A DNA stretch of 64,000 nt, taken from assembly GCF_022919215.1 (NCBI RefSeq), contig NZ_CP095046.1:5012501-5076500 (forward strand), given 5' to 3'. Source of the stretch: Hymenobacter cellulosilyticus. GTDB taxonomy: Bacteria > Bacteroidota > Bacteroidia > Cytophagales > Hymenobacteraceae. Below, one piece after another: positions 47,672-56,269 of the stretch (the first letter of the stretch is position 1; each line of letters opens with the position of its first letter). The position numbers and the translations under genes were made by a program. The notes beneath the pieces were generated by a model. The model had not been told where the DNA came from. It was given only the letters and a program-made list of their open reading frames with translations, and ran no database searches.

Positions 47672-47695
47672 GGCTTCGGGCCGACCCCTGACTCC

Positions 47696-48082
47696 ATGAA
47701 AAAACTTCTATTTCCGGCCCTGCTGCTGGCCGGCGCCCTGGCCGCCCCGGCTGCCCACGCCCAAACCACCAACATCAACGTGGCCCGCTACGAGTACTGC
47801 GAGCTGCTGAAAACCGAGTTCCTGAACGAGCCCACTAAAACCAAGGGCGGCGACATTTTCGTGGACTTCGGCTTTGGCTACGAAAAGCTCGGCGACAGTG
47901 ACATGGCCAAGCGCGAAGTAGGCGACATTGAAGTGTTTTCGACCCCGCTGAGCACGCTCAACTACATGGGCAAGCGGGGCTGGGAAGTGGTGCAGGTGTA
48001 CTCCTTGCCCAACGGCGTGAAAAACCAGCAGGCCACCCACATTCTGCTCCGCCGCCTGACCACCTCGTCGGGCCCAAAATAG
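47696..48082 (+). CDS. Small exported hypothetical protein
   Basis: The 128-residue protein has a signal peptide (MKKLLFPALLLAGALAAPAAHAQ) and a compact domain with LNYMGKRGWEVVQVYSLPNG, reminiscent of DUF4177-like small proteins. It starts 24 bp after the M49 peptidase gene and is probably co-transcribed. Function unknown. Confidence 0.7.
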   Translation: MKKLLFPALLLAGALAAPAAHAQTTNINVARYEYCELLKTEFLNEPTKTKGGDIFVDFGFGYEKLGDSDMAKREVGDIEVFSTPLSTLNYMGKRGWEVVQVYSLPNGVKNQQATHILLRRLTTSSGPK

Positions 48083-48118
48083 CGCCGCGGGCGGCGGCCC
48101 GACCTATTGCCCAGTATA

Positions 48119-48156
48119 CAAAAGCCGGCCTTCCTTAAGTGGAAAGCCGGCTTTTG
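48119..48156. terminator. Terminator between convergent genes
   Basis: CAAAAGCCGGCCTTCC and GGAAAGCCGGCTTTTG pair with one mismatch around TTAAGT. Confidence 0.85.
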
Positions 48157-48216
48157 GGCGTTATCAGGCTTTGAAGTACCGGATTTTGCGCCGCCTGAAC
48201 CGGCCGCCGGAGTGCC

Positions 48217-48900
48217 TTACTCCTGGTAGCGGAAATGCTGCTGGGAGAAGAGCTTGCGCCGGAAGCGGGCCGTTTTGTACAAATCTCCCAGAAACAGCTT
48301 TATCCGGCCGTAGAAGATGGGGCCGTCCAGGGTTTCATCCAGGTTGCTACTCACAAAAAGGGTTTCGCGCCAGCCCGCGCCCACCCCGATGCCAAACCAG
48401 GGAAACACCCGGAAGTGACTGGATACCGACGGCTCAATCAGCCACACCGTGGATTTGGTATCCTTGCTCTGGGCCCCGCTGGGCTCGGTGAAATTGGTAA
48501 AAAAGCGGCCCACGCCCAGCTGCAGCGGGGCGCTTAGCTCCCAGCGGTTGGACCGGATAAACAGGTACTCGGCGTAGGCCGCCACGTAGCGAAACCGCAG
48601 CTCAGAACGAGTGCCACTGGGGTAGTGGGCCGGCACTTCTTCCTGCGACGGAATGCCGTTGCTGAGCAAATAGCCCCCGGCCCCGGCCCGCAGCCGGCCC
48701 CGCCATTCCACGGCCAGCTTGAGCCCGTTGATGCCCACGAGCTTGCCGTCGATAATGGAGTAGCGGTTGTCGAACTGGAACACGATGCGGCGGTGGGCCT
48801 GCTTCTTTAGCGACGAGGTGGAGTCGGCGTCCTGGGCCGCTAGGGGCAGGGGTCCGGCCAGGACGCCCAGGAGCAGCCAAGTCTTCAACGCGTGTTTCAC
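48217..48900 (-). CDS. Exported probable outer-membrane protein
   Basis: I start at the GTG at 48900 (MKHALKTWLLLGVLAGPLPLAAQ), giving 227 residues with a signal peptide. The mature part alternates polar and hydrophobic residues (FRYVAAYAEYLFIRSNRWELS, APLQLGVGRFFTNF, WFGIGVGAGWRETLF), as in eight-stranded outer-membrane barrels. Function unknown. Confidence 0.7.
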   Translation of the reverse strand: MKHALKTWLLLGVLAGPLPLAAQDADSTSSLKKQAHRRIVFQFDNRYSIIDGKLVGINGLKLAVEWRGRLRAGAGGYLLSNGIPSQEEVPAHYPSGTRSELRFRYVAAYAEYLFIRSNRWELSAPLQLGVGRFFTNFTEPSGAQSKDTKSTVWLIEPSVSSHFRVFPWFGIGVGAGWRETLFVSSNLDETLDGPIFYGRIKLFLGDLYKTARFRRKLFSQQHFRYQE

Positions 48901-48981
48901 GGGCGCAAAGTACGAAAGGCAAGCGGGGGTATTGTGCACAAGGAGGCATTTTGGGCGAGTTGCTCACCCGCGACCTTCCGC

Positions 48982-49051
48982 CGGTTCACCCCCGCAACGG
49001 GCTGCTTCACCCTTTTTGTGGCTGGATAACCGCGGTTCTTTCCAGAAGTTT
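48982..49051 (+). promoter_or_regulatory. Candidate LytTR-type operator and promoter of the six-gene operon
   Basis: CGGTTCACC (48982-48990) and TGCTTCACC (49003-49011) are direct repeats with a 21-bp period, and GAAGTTTG at 49045-49052 is one base from the -7 consensus. The layout matches the two 71-bp elements at 57045 and 59402 within one base. Inference; see findings. Confidence 0.45.
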
Positions 49052-49075
49052 GACCTACATCCTAGCACTACCGCC

Positions 49076-49528
49076 ATGACCCTATCCCCCGACTCGCTTT
49101 TTCACCTGGCCACCAACCTGGTTTTGCCGGGCTGGCTGCTGCTCATTTTTGCCCCGCGCTGGCGCGTCACGCGCTGGGTAGTGGGCAGCGGGGCGCTGCC
49201 GCTGGTGCTGGCCGCACTCTACGCCGCCTGCATCGGGTGGCACTACTTCAGCGGCGCGGCCCAGCAAGGCGGCTTTGGCTCCCTGGCCGACGTGGCGGCC
49301 TTGTTTCAGGACCCGTGGGCGCTGCTGGCCGGCTGGGTGCATTACCTCTGCTTTGATCTGGCTGTGGGGGCCTGGGTTAGCCGCGACGCCCAGCGCCGGG
49401 GCCTGCCCCACCTGCTGCTGGTACCCGCGCTGCTGCTGACTTTTCTCTTCGGGCCCGTCGGCTTTTTGCTCTACCACCTGCTGCGCCGCTTCTACGCCTT
49501 GCCCGCCCCGGCTCCGGCGCTGACCTGA
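49076..49528 (+). CDS. ABA4-like / DUF4281 membrane protein
   Basis: The ATG at 49076 gives 150 residues with four helices. The sequence closely follows the ABA4-like pattern: LFHLATNLVLPGWLLLIFAPRW, GGFGSLADVAALFQDPWALL, AGWVHYLCFDLAVGAWVSRD and LLTFLFGPVGFLLYHLLRR. The plant homologue is needed for neoxanthin synthesis; in bacteria the role is unknown, perhaps in carotenoid or lipid metabolism. First gene of a tightly spaced operon with a LytS/LytTR pair. Confidence 0.85.
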   Translation: MTLSPDSLFHLATNLVLPGWLLLIFAPRWRVTRWVVGSGALPLVLAALYAACIGWHYFSGAAQQGGFGSLADVAALFQDPWALLAGWVHYLCFDLAVGAWVSRDAQRRGLPHLLLVPALLLTFLFGPVGFLLYHLLRRFYALPAPAPALT

Positions 49529-49565
49529 GTACCGCTTTTGCTCTTTCCACTCAACCGCCGCTACT

Positions 49566-50434
49566 ATGAAAACGCTCCTCCTTCCTTTCCGCCTTTCAAC
49601 GGCGGCACCCGCCACCTCCACACCCGTGGGCGCGGTGCGCCAGTGGCTCACGGTGCTGCACCGCGCCAACCCGGTGTTATCGGGCGCGGGGTGGCTGCAC
49701 GTGCCGCTGGTAGTGCTGGCCCTGGTGCTGCTGCCCTTCGACGACCGAAGCGTGCTGGGTCTGAACGTGTGGTTTAAGCCCCTGAAGTTTGCGCTGTCCG
49801 ATATTATCTACCTTTGGACCCTGGGCTGGCTGCTGGCCGATTTGCCCGCCGGGCCCCAGCGGGCCGTGCACCGCATCAGCTGGGGCGTGGCCATCAGCAT
49901 TCTAGTCGAAATCGGGGTGATTTACCTGCAGGCGGCCCGGGGTACTACGTCCCACTTCAACGTAGCTTCAGCGTTTGATGGAATGCTGTTTAGCCTGATG
50001 GGCATTTTTATCATGCTCAACACCGGCCTGCTGGTCTGGGCCCTAGTGCTCACGCTGCGCTACCGGCCGTTTGGCCCCCGGCCTACGTGTGGGGCTTGCG
50101 ACTGGGAGTGGTGCTGTTTCTGGTGGGCAGCGCCGTGGGCGGAGCTATGATTCACCACCTGGGCCACACGGTGGGCGCCGCCGACGGCGGACCGGGCCTG
50201 CCGGTGCTGGGCTGGAGCACCCGCCACGGCGATTTGCGGGCGGCTCATTTCCTGGGCTTGCACGCCCTGCAGGCCCTGCCCTTGTTTGGCTGGCTGCTGG
50301 CCCGCTACTTCCCCACTCTGCAAAACCGGGGGCAATTACTTGGCATTATGAGCTTTACGCTGCTCTACACCGGGGCCATTGGGTGGCTGTACGTGCACGC
50401 CCTGCAGGGGCTGCCCTTGTGGAAACTAAGCTAA
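49566..50434 (+). CDS. Multi-pass membrane protein (frame broken near 50077)
   Basis: The joined protein has about 290 residues and seven or eight hydrophobic helices. Up to LRYRPFGP the first frame is used; one extra C in the CCCCC run at 50074-50078 gives GPPAYVWGLRLGVVLFLVG and an open frame to the TAA at 50432-50434. I read the break as a sequencing error. Conserved-looking polar positions within helices (MIHHLGHTVGAADGGPG) may bind a cofactor or metal. I do not recognise the family. It lies 37 bp after the ABA4-like gene and 21 bp before the DUF2867 gene. Confidence 0.7.
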
Positions 50435-50455
50435 ACCCATCTTCCCCAACCTGCC

Positions 50456-50980
50456 ATGTCCCGCCTTGCCGTTGACCTCGTGCCCCTACCTCTCCACAGC
50501 GCCCTAGCCGCCACTCCCGCCGACTACACCGACGCCTACCGAGTAGCTTTGCCCGCTTACCTACCCCAGCAAGCCGAGGCGGTGGCCTGGCGGCTGTTTG
50601 GCCAAGGGCCGGCCTGGGTGCGCCGCCTCATGCAGCTGCGCGACTGGCTGGTGCGCCCCTTCGGCCTGACGACGTTTCCCGTTGCAAACCTCCCAGCCTA
50701 CGGGACGCCGCTGGTGACTGGCAGTCGGATTGGGCCGTTTCAGGTATTCAGCGTGAGTGCCCAGGAAGTTATTCTGGGGCAAGACGACCGGCATCTCAAC
50801 TTTCGGGCATCAGTGCTGGTAGCGGGGGCCGAGCCGGCGGTTGTCGTCACGACGGTGGTGCAGTTTCATAATTGGTTTGGCCGGGCCTATTTTGCCCTGA
50901 TTCGGCCGTTTCACCACCTGGTGGTGCCGGCCTTGCTGCGCTACGCCCTACGCCATTCTGCTCCGCCCATCACGGCTTAA
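50456..50980 (+). CDS. DUF2867 protein
   Basis: The 174-residue protein fits DUF2867: DYTDAYRVALP, GQGPAWVRRLMQLRDWLVRPFGL and VVTTVVQFHNWFGRAYFALIRPFHHLVVPALLR. Soluble, with one amphipathic segment at the end. Uncharacterised; in other bacteria it accompanies membrane or lipid-related genes. It is spaced 21 and 35 bp from its neighbours. Confidence 0.8.
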   Translation: MSRLAVDLVPLPLHSALAATPADYTDAYRVALPAYLPQQAEAVAWRLFGQGPAWVRRLMQLRDWLVRPFGLTTFPVANLPAYGTPLVTGSRIGPFQVFSVSAQEVILGQDDRHLNFRASVLVAGAEPAVVVTTVVQFHNWFGRAYFALIRPFHHLVVPALLRYALRHSAPPITA

Positions 50981-51015
50981 TTTAGTTTACCAGCCGCCGT
51001 GGCATCTTTACGCCT

Positions 51016-52041
51016 ATGAACGACCGTCGTCTGCGGCTGCTGGGCATTCCGGTGCTGGCCGTGCTCATTGCCCTGCTCAGTCTGCGCGAGCTGCCCACCC
51101 GGCCCAATATGGTGATGGTGCTGGTGCACCTGGCCGTTTCCCTGCTTTTTACGTCCACGCTCTGGCTGGGCACCAGCACCATCTGGAACCGCCTGCTGCG
51201 CCGTTTCCCCCGGGTAGAGCAAACCCGGCGGCGGCTGTGGCTGCTCACCCTGCTGGGCGTGCTGTACACGGCCGCGGGCAGCGCGGCGCTGGTGGCCTTT
51301 CTGCACCTGCTGCTGCCGGCTTATTTTTTCCTGACGGCCCGGGACCTGTTCACCCAGATTACCTTCAACCTGATTCCAACGCTGCTGGTGATGATGCTCT
51401 ACGAAAGCATCCACTTCTTTGAGCAGTGGGAGCACAACGTGCGCCGGGCCGAGCAGCTGACCCGGGCCGGGGTGCAAAGCCAGCTCGAAGCCCTGCAAAA
51501 CCAGCTCGACCCGCACTTTCTCTTCAACAGCCTCAATACGCTGGCCGCCCTCATCGACGAAGCCAACGCCCCGGCCCAGGACTTTGTGGCCCAGCTGGCC
51601 GATGTGTACCGCTACGTGCTGCTGAACCGGGACCGGCCCACCGTGCCGCTGAGCGAGGAATTGGCCTTTGTGGAAACCTACGTAGCCCTGCAAAAAACCC
51701 GCTTCCGCGACAATCTACGCGTTACGCAGCAGATTCCGCCCCAACTGCTCACCCGACAGGTGGCCCCGTTGAGCGTGCAACTGCTGGTAGAAAATGCCCT
51801 GAAGCACAACGTAGTCAGCCGGGAGCATCCACTAGACATCACCATCCGGGCCGACGAAGCCAGTGGCTATATCGTGGTGCAGAACACGTTCAGGCCCCGG
51901 GCCGCCGGCCTGGGGCCCAGCACCGGGCTGGGCCTGCAAAACACCCGGCACCGCTACGAGCTGCTGCAGGCCCCCGGGCCGGTGCGCATCGAAGCCACGG
52001 AGGCGGCCTTTACGGTATATCTGCCCCTACTGCCGGCCTAA
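51016..52041 (+). CDS. LytS-type sensor histidine kinase 1
   Basis: The 341-residue kinase has four transmembrane helices (about 8-24, 35-55, 76-100, 112-130) and a His_kinase domain with the phospho-accepting His167 in QLDPHFLFNSLNTL, followed by the N-box SVQLLVENALKHNV and the ATP-binding GLGLQNTRHRYELL. It should phosphorylate a LytTR regulator, most likely the one at 52585 in the same operon. No extracytoplasmic sensor domain is present, so the signal is probably sensed within the membrane, perhaps through the adjacent DoxX-like protein. Confidence 0.9.
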   Translation: MNDRRLRLLGIPVLAVLIALLSLRELPTRPNMVMVLVHLAVSLLFTSTLWLGTSTIWNRLLRRFPRVEQTRRRLWLLTLLGVLYTAAGSAALVAFLHLLLPAYFFLTARDLFTQITFNLIPTLLVMMLYESIHFFEQWEHNVRRAEQLTRAGVQSQLEALQNQLDPHFLFNSLNTLAALIDEANAPAQDFVAQLADVYRYVLLNRDRPTVPLSEELAFVETYVALQKTRFRDNLRVTQQIPPQLLTRQVAPLSVQLLVENALKHNVVSREHPLDITIRADEASGYIVVQNTFRPRAAGLGPSTGLGLQNTRHRYELLQAPGPVRIEATEAAFTVYLPLLPA

Positions 52042-52071
52042 CCCGTTTTATCGGTTGTCAACTACCTCGCT

Positions 52072-52541
52072 ATGAAACCCTTAGTTGTTTTACTGACCGT
52101 TTTCAGCCTGCTGGTGCTTGGCTCGTACCTGATAACCGGCCGCGGGGAGCGGAATTGGCCGGCAACGGGGCCATGGCCGCTATGCTGCTCTTCACTGGGG
52201 CCGGGCACTTTGCCTTCACGAAGGGCATGATGCTGATGCTGCCCGACTTTGTGCCGGCCCGCAAAGCCGTGGTCTGGCTTACGGGAGGGCTGGAAATAGC
52301 GGCGGCCATCGGCTTGCTGGTACCGAGCCTGCGCCCTACCACCGGCGAGCTGCTCATCTGGTTTTTCGTGCTGGTTTTGCCGGCCAATATTCACGCGGCC
52401 CGCACTTGGCTCAACTACGAAACCGGAACCGACGACGGCTATGGCCCGGTCTATTTATGGTTTCGTATCCCGCTGCAACTGTTCTTTATTGACTGGGTCT
52501 GGTACTTTGCCGTCTACCTCCCCGATTCGGACCTGTTGTAA
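52072..52541 (+). CDS. DoxX-like membrane protein (frame broken near 52151)
   Basis: The joined protein has about 156 residues and four helices. The N-terminal segment (MKPLVVLLTVFSLLVLGSYL) is joined to the rest by one extra G near 52152, giving GEREL-AGNGAMAAMLLFTGAGHF. The core MLMLPDFVPARKAVVWLTGGLE, with the loop NIHAARTWLNYETGT, is DoxX-like. I read the break as a sequencing error. DoxX proteins are small membrane proteins linked to redox processes. Its position between kinase and regulator suggests a sensory or effector role in the same pathway. Confidence 0.75.
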
Positions 52542-52584
52542 TATCTTACCACAGCCGCCGGCCCAGACCTCTTCGCTTCCGACA

Positions 52585-53343
52585 ATGACCGTACTACTGC
52601 TCGAAGACGAGTATCCGGCCGCCGAGCGGCTGCAGCGCCTGCTGCTCCAAGCCGCCCCCGACGCCCACGTGGCCGCCGTACTCGACACGGTGGCCGGAGC
52701 CGTGGCCTGGCTTACGGAGAACCCCGCCCCCGACCTTATCATTTCCGACATTCACCTGGCCGACGGTCTGAGCCTGGACGTCTTCGACCAGCTGGTGGTG
52801 CGCAGCCCGGTCATTTTTGCCACCGCCTACGACGCCTACGCCCTGCGTGCTTTCAAGGCCAACAGCATTGATTATCTGCTCAAGCCCATCAAGCTGGCCG
52901 AGTTGCAGGCGGCGCTGGCCAAGCTGCGCGAATGGCAGCAGCCCGCCGCCCCGGCCCGGCAGCTGGAAAGTCTGCGCGACAGTTTGCCCCGGCCCGAGCG
53001 ACAGTACAAAACCCGCTTTCTGGTGCGCACCGGCGAGCAGCTGCTGCCCTGCCCCGTGGGCGCGGTAGCCTGGTTTCAGAGCCGCCACGAAGTCACGACG
53101 CTGGTAGCCACCGACGGCCGCCGCTTCGTGGTCGACTACACGCTGGAGCAACTGGAAAGCCTGCTGGACCCCAATCAGTTTTTCCGCCTCAACCGCCAAT
53201 ACATTGCCCACCTGCAGGCCGTGCAGCGCCTGCACCCCCATTTCAACGGCAAGCTCAAGCTCGACCTCACCCCCGCTCCCACCGAGGAAGTCATGGTCAG
53301 CAAGGAAAAAGCCGGCGCCTTCAAGTCTTGGCTGGAGGGGTAG
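52585..53343 (+). CDS. LytTR response regulator 1
   Basis: The 252-residue regulator has a receiver domain (phospho-accepting Asp55 in LIISDIHL, conserved Lys in YLLKPIK) and a C-terminal LytTR DNA-binding domain (RFLVRTGEQLLPCPVGAV, FFRLNRQYIAHLQAVQ). Together with the LytS kinase in the same operon it forms a two-component system. LytTR proteins bind direct repeats spaced about two helical turns, and candidate sites of that form exist at 48982, 57045 and 59402. The last gene of the operon. Confidence 0.9.
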   Translation: MTVLLLEDEYPAAERLQRLLLQAAPDAHVAAVLDTVAGAVAWLTENPAPDLIISDIHLADGLSLDVFDQLVVRSPVIFATAYDAYALRAFKANSIDYLLKPIKLAELQAALAKLREWQQPAAPARQLESLRDSLPRPERQYKTRFLVRTGEQLLPCPVGAVAWFQSRHEVTTLVATDGRRFVVDYTLEQLESLLDPNQFFRLNRQYIAHLQAVQRLHPHFNGKLKLDLTPAPTEEVMVSKEKAGAFKSWLEG

Positions 53344-53377
53344 GTTTTACTGTGGAAAATATGAGAAATAAAACCGT

Positions 53378-53536
53378 GTCATTGCGAGCAGAGCGAAGCA
53401 ATCCTTCCTCTGAAATGTACGGAGTATTCTAAACTGAAAAGCCCCTTCCTACGGCGTGTAGGAAGGGGCTTTCTGGTATAAGGGCGTTTGTCACTAGCAG
53501 AGGACGGATTGCTTCGTCATTCTTCCTCGCAATGAC
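53378..53536. repeat. Interspersed palindromic repeat, type C, with inner terminator
   Basis: GTCATTGCGAG (53378-53388) pairs with CTCGCAATGAC (53526-53536), with inner GAAGCAATCC/GGATTGCTTC pairing. The centre holds a separate terminator hairpin (53437-53472). The element lies between two convergent operons. Confidence 0.75.
53437..53472. terminator. Bidirectional terminator between the two signalling modules
   Basis: AAAAGCCCCTTCCTA and TAGGAAGGGGCTTT pair almost perfectly around a short loop. Confidence 0.85.
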
Positions 53537-53572
53537 AGGAAACAGTGCCTATTCGCGCCAGCCGAACATCCA

Positions 53573-53602
53573 CTCACCATCTCACTATTTCACCACCTCA
53601 CC
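53573..53602. repeat. TCACCAT-type repeat unit at the end of regulator 2
   Basis: The sequence TCACCATCTCACTATTTCAC is followed by CACCTCACC. It is built from the same eight-base period as the element at 37058-37160 and overlaps the stop codon of the second LytTR gene. Confidence 0.5.
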
Positions 53603-54377
53603 TTTCCAGCCAGGCGCGGAAGGCGGGGACTCTTTCGCGGCTGATGAGCACGTCGCCTTCGGGGGCGGCGGGGGCCAGCACGGTTTTCAGGCGGCTGTTG
53701 GTGTAGTGAATGATGTCCTGAATGGCGTCGTGTTGCACGTAGTAGGCCCGGTTGAGGCGGAAAAACTGCCGCGGGTCCAGCAGCTTTTCCAGTTGCTCCA
53801 GGGTCTGGTCGATAACGAAGCGGCGGTTTTCGCGGGTTTGCAGGAAGGTGGCCTTTTCCAGACTGAAGAAGTAGCTGATGTTGTCTACCGGAATCACCTT
53901 CAGATGCTCCCCTACTTTTACCACAAACTGCTTTTTGTACTGGTTCTGGGGCTGCAGCTGCTGCAACACCTGGGTCAGCAGACTAGCGTCGAAGGCCGGA
54001 GCCGGGACGGCAGCAGCCCGCTGCAAGCTTTGCAGCTTGTGCAACGCGGCCTGCAGCTCGTCCTCGTCGATGGGCTTGAGCAGGTAGTCGATGCTGTTGA
54101 CCTTGAAGGCGCGCAGGGCGTAGGCGTCGTAGGCCGTGGTGAAGATAACCGGGCAGCGCACCTCGGCCTTTTCAAACAGCTCGAAGCTCAACCCGTCGGA
54201 AAGGTGAATATCCAGAAACAGCACGTCGGGCGGCGTAGCAGCGGTTTGAAGCAGCACCACGGCGGCCTCCACCGAATCGGCCGTGGCCAGTACTTCCACC
54301 GACGGACGTTGCCGGCGCAGCAAATCGGTCAGGCGCCGGGCTGCCAGCGGCTCGTCTTCAATCACGAAGGCATTCAT
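53598..54377 (-). CDS. LytTR response regulator 2
   Basis: The 259-residue regulator has the same layout as regulator 1: receiver with Asp56 in VLFLDIHLSDG and Lys in YLLKPID, and a LytTR domain (FVVKVGEHLKVIPVDNISYF, FFRLNRAYYVQHDAIQ). The two are clearly paralogous. Its partner should be the LytS kinase at 55050-56092 on the same strand. Upstream of its start, TTC motifs lie 21 bp apart but very close to the ATG, so autoregulation is only a weak possibility. Confidence 0.9.
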   Translation of the reverse strand: MNAFVIEDEPLAARRLTDLLRRQRPSVEVLATADSVEAAVVLLQTAATPPDVLFLDIHLSDGLSFELFEKAEVRCPVIFTTAYDAYALRAFKVNSIDYLLKPIDEDELQAALHKLQSLQRAAAVPAPAFDASLLTQVLQQLQPQNQYKKQFVVKVGEHLKVIPVDNISYFFSLEKATFLQTRENRRFVIDQTLEQLEKLLDPRQFFRLNRAYYVQHDAIQDIIHYTNSRLKTVLAPAAPEGDVLISRERVPAFRAWLER

Positions 54378-54544
54378 TCTTATTTATTAGGCTAATGGGA
54401 AGCAGATGAACTGACGGGTGAACAGGGTAAGCAGGCGCGGCAGAACTCACCGCAATACCATTTACCCTCTTCTGGTTGCAACGCCGCCGACCAACGTCAC
54501 AGCATGGCAAGTGGTGAACTGCCTCAGCGCCAGCACTCAAACGC

Positions 54545-54916
54545 TTAGGCTAATTCTTTCAGTGCCGGTGCCGCCTGCTGGCGGATAAGGCCGATAGCGG
54601 GAATAAGAGCTAGCCACATGCCGCTGACGGGCATCACGACCACCCCGACTATGGTCATGGCCAACAGCCCCCAGCCTAAAAACACTGGCAGCCGGCTTCC
54701 CTGTGCCTCGCACCAGTCAATCAAGGCGCCCAACAGCAAGACCACAAACCCAAAGAACAGAAACCAGTAAGCGGCTTCGCGCAGAGGCTGCTGGTTTACG
54801 GTATTCAACAGGCCTTCCCGAACAAGCGCCGCCCAAATCGGGCTAAAAACCACTATTGCAAATACCGTATGCAGCAGCCCGATGCCTAGCAGGGTCCGTC
54901 CAATCCAACGCTTCAT
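54545..54916 (-). CDS. DUF6463-like small membrane protein
   Basis: The 123-residue protein has four helices (MKRWIGRTLLGIGLLHTVFA, AAYWFLFFGFVVLLLGALID, LPVFLGWGLLAMTIVGVVV, WLALIPAIGLI) and matches the DUF6463 layout. It sits between LytTR regulator 2 and LytS kinase 2, the mirror of the DoxX-like gene in the other arm. A TATATTTG -7-like box (54943-54950, minus strand) lies 27 bp upstream. It may be the sensed or controlled membrane component. Function unknown. Confidence 0.75.
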   Translation of the reverse strand: MKRWIGRTLLGIGLLHTVFAIVVFSPIWAALVREGLLNTVNQQPLREAAYWFLFFGFVVLLLGALIDWCEAQGSRLPVFLGWGLLAMTIVGVVVMPVSGMWLALIPAIGLIRQQAAPALKELA

Positions 54917-54942
54917 AGTATCTGATATTTGGAATATTCGGT

Positions 54943-54950
54943 CAAATATA
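54943..54950 (-). promoter_or_regulatory. Possible -7 box of the DUF6463 gene
   Basis: On the minus strand TATATTTG matches TAnnTTTG exactly, about 27 bp before the ATG. No -33 TTTG at a suitable distance is visible. Confidence 0.35.
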
Positions 54951-55049
54951 CTCGTCTATTCCTCGGTTCTCGTTCCCACAACTATCAGGAAAGCAAAACA
55001 AGAGTACCTGCTTTATCTAGAGGAAAAGTAGCCCCTAGCACGTTAATAC

Positions 55050-56092
55050 TCACATCAAGCTCAACACCGGCAGCGTCACGATGAACTCTGCTTTGGTGCG
55101 CTCCACGCGCACGGGCTCGGCGGTAAGGTGGGCGTAGCGGGCCGTCAGGTTGGGTAACCCAATGCCAAGGGATTCGCCGGGGGCCAGGCGGCGGGGCGCA
55201 GCGTGTTACTTACCGTCAGGCACTTGCCGGCGCAGTCCAGGGCTATGCGCAGGTGCAGGGGCTGGCTCACGCTGGCCGCGTTGTGCTTGAGGGCATTTTC
55301 GAGCAGCAGCTGCAAGCTCAGCGGCGGCACCACCACGTTGGCCGGCACCTCTTGTGGCCTAGGCAGCTCCACGTGCAAAGCCGCGCCGTAGCGGATATTC
55401 TGCAGAAACAGGTAGGATTTGGCGAATTCCAGCTCGTCGGCCAGGGGTACCACCTCCCGCTGCCGGGCATCGAGCACGTAGCGGTACACTTGCGAGAGTT
55501 GGCGGATAAAGCGCACGGCCAGCTTGGGTTCCTCTTCTACGAGCGAAGTCAGGGCGTTCAGGGCGTTGAACATAAAGTGCGGGTCGAGCTGTTGGCGCAG
55601 CGACTCGGCCTCGGCCTGGGCCATTTCCTTCTGCAGCCGCTCGTTGCGCAGCAGGGCCTCGCGCCAGCCCAGCAAAAATGAGCGGCTGTGCAGAAACAGC
55701 GAAATCATGGCCGTGGTAGCCAGTGGAAAGAAGTAAGACCCAGCCCGCCGCGGCGACCATAGCTCACTCAGGCTGTCGTGCTCGTAGAGCACAATTAACG
55801 CCTGGACCAGTACAATCACCACAAATGAGCCGCCCAGCGACACCAGCAGCGTGTACAACAGCCGCCTGCCAGGCGCTTGTTTCCAGCCCACGTATTTGTC
55901 GAGCCAGTCGACGGCATAGCCATTGGTTAGCCACAGCCCCACCGTGTAAATGGACGTGAACCCGAAGTTTACCAGCAGCCTGCGCGGGTTATCCAGGCAA
56001 CTCAGGCAGGTGAAAAAGCTGATAGTAACCGACACGGCCAGCAGGCTCAGCAGCAACCGCTGCCAGGAGCGCTTGGCCCGTAGCGGCGGCAA
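55050..56092 (-). CDS. LytS-type sensor histidine kinase 2 (frame broken near 55193)
   Basis: About 347 residues: transmembrane helices, then the kinase domain with His172 in QLDPHFMFNALNAL and the N-box LQLLLENALKHNA. After SNTLRP the frame breaks; one extra C in the CCCC run near 55194 gives RPRRLAPGESLGIGLPNLTAR, which contains the ATP-lid glycines and ends at the TGA at 55050-55052. I read this as a sequencing error. The start at 56092 is TTG; an ATG at 56112 becomes in-frame if a further base is missing near 56075, giving MSDRAPLCRRYG. It should pair with regulator 2. Confidence 0.87.
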
Positions 56093-56202
56093 AGTGGGGC
56101 ACGGTCAGACATACGTGAAGCGGCAGGAAACGAAAAAGGCAAGGAAAGCATGGCAAGATAGAGGCTGGCGGCGAAGCAAAGAAAATGGACCTAATGAGCC
56201 GG

Positions 56203-56248
56203 AAAACACGATGCCCCGTCTGACAGCTGCTTAGCTAGGCGGGGCATC
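56203..56248 (-). terminator. Terminator after the exported TPR-like gene
   Basis: GATGCCCCG and CGGGGCATC pair across 21 bases; on the minus strand the hairpin is followed by GTGTTTTCC. Confidence 0.65.
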
Positions 56249-56269
56249 ATTTGGGAGGATCAACAAACT

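Noticed and set aside
54378..54440. LytTR-type operator directly before regulator 2
   Set aside because: TTC motifs do occur 21 bp apart, but they lie about 22 bp from the start codon with no room for the 32-bp gap and -7 box seen at the other sites.
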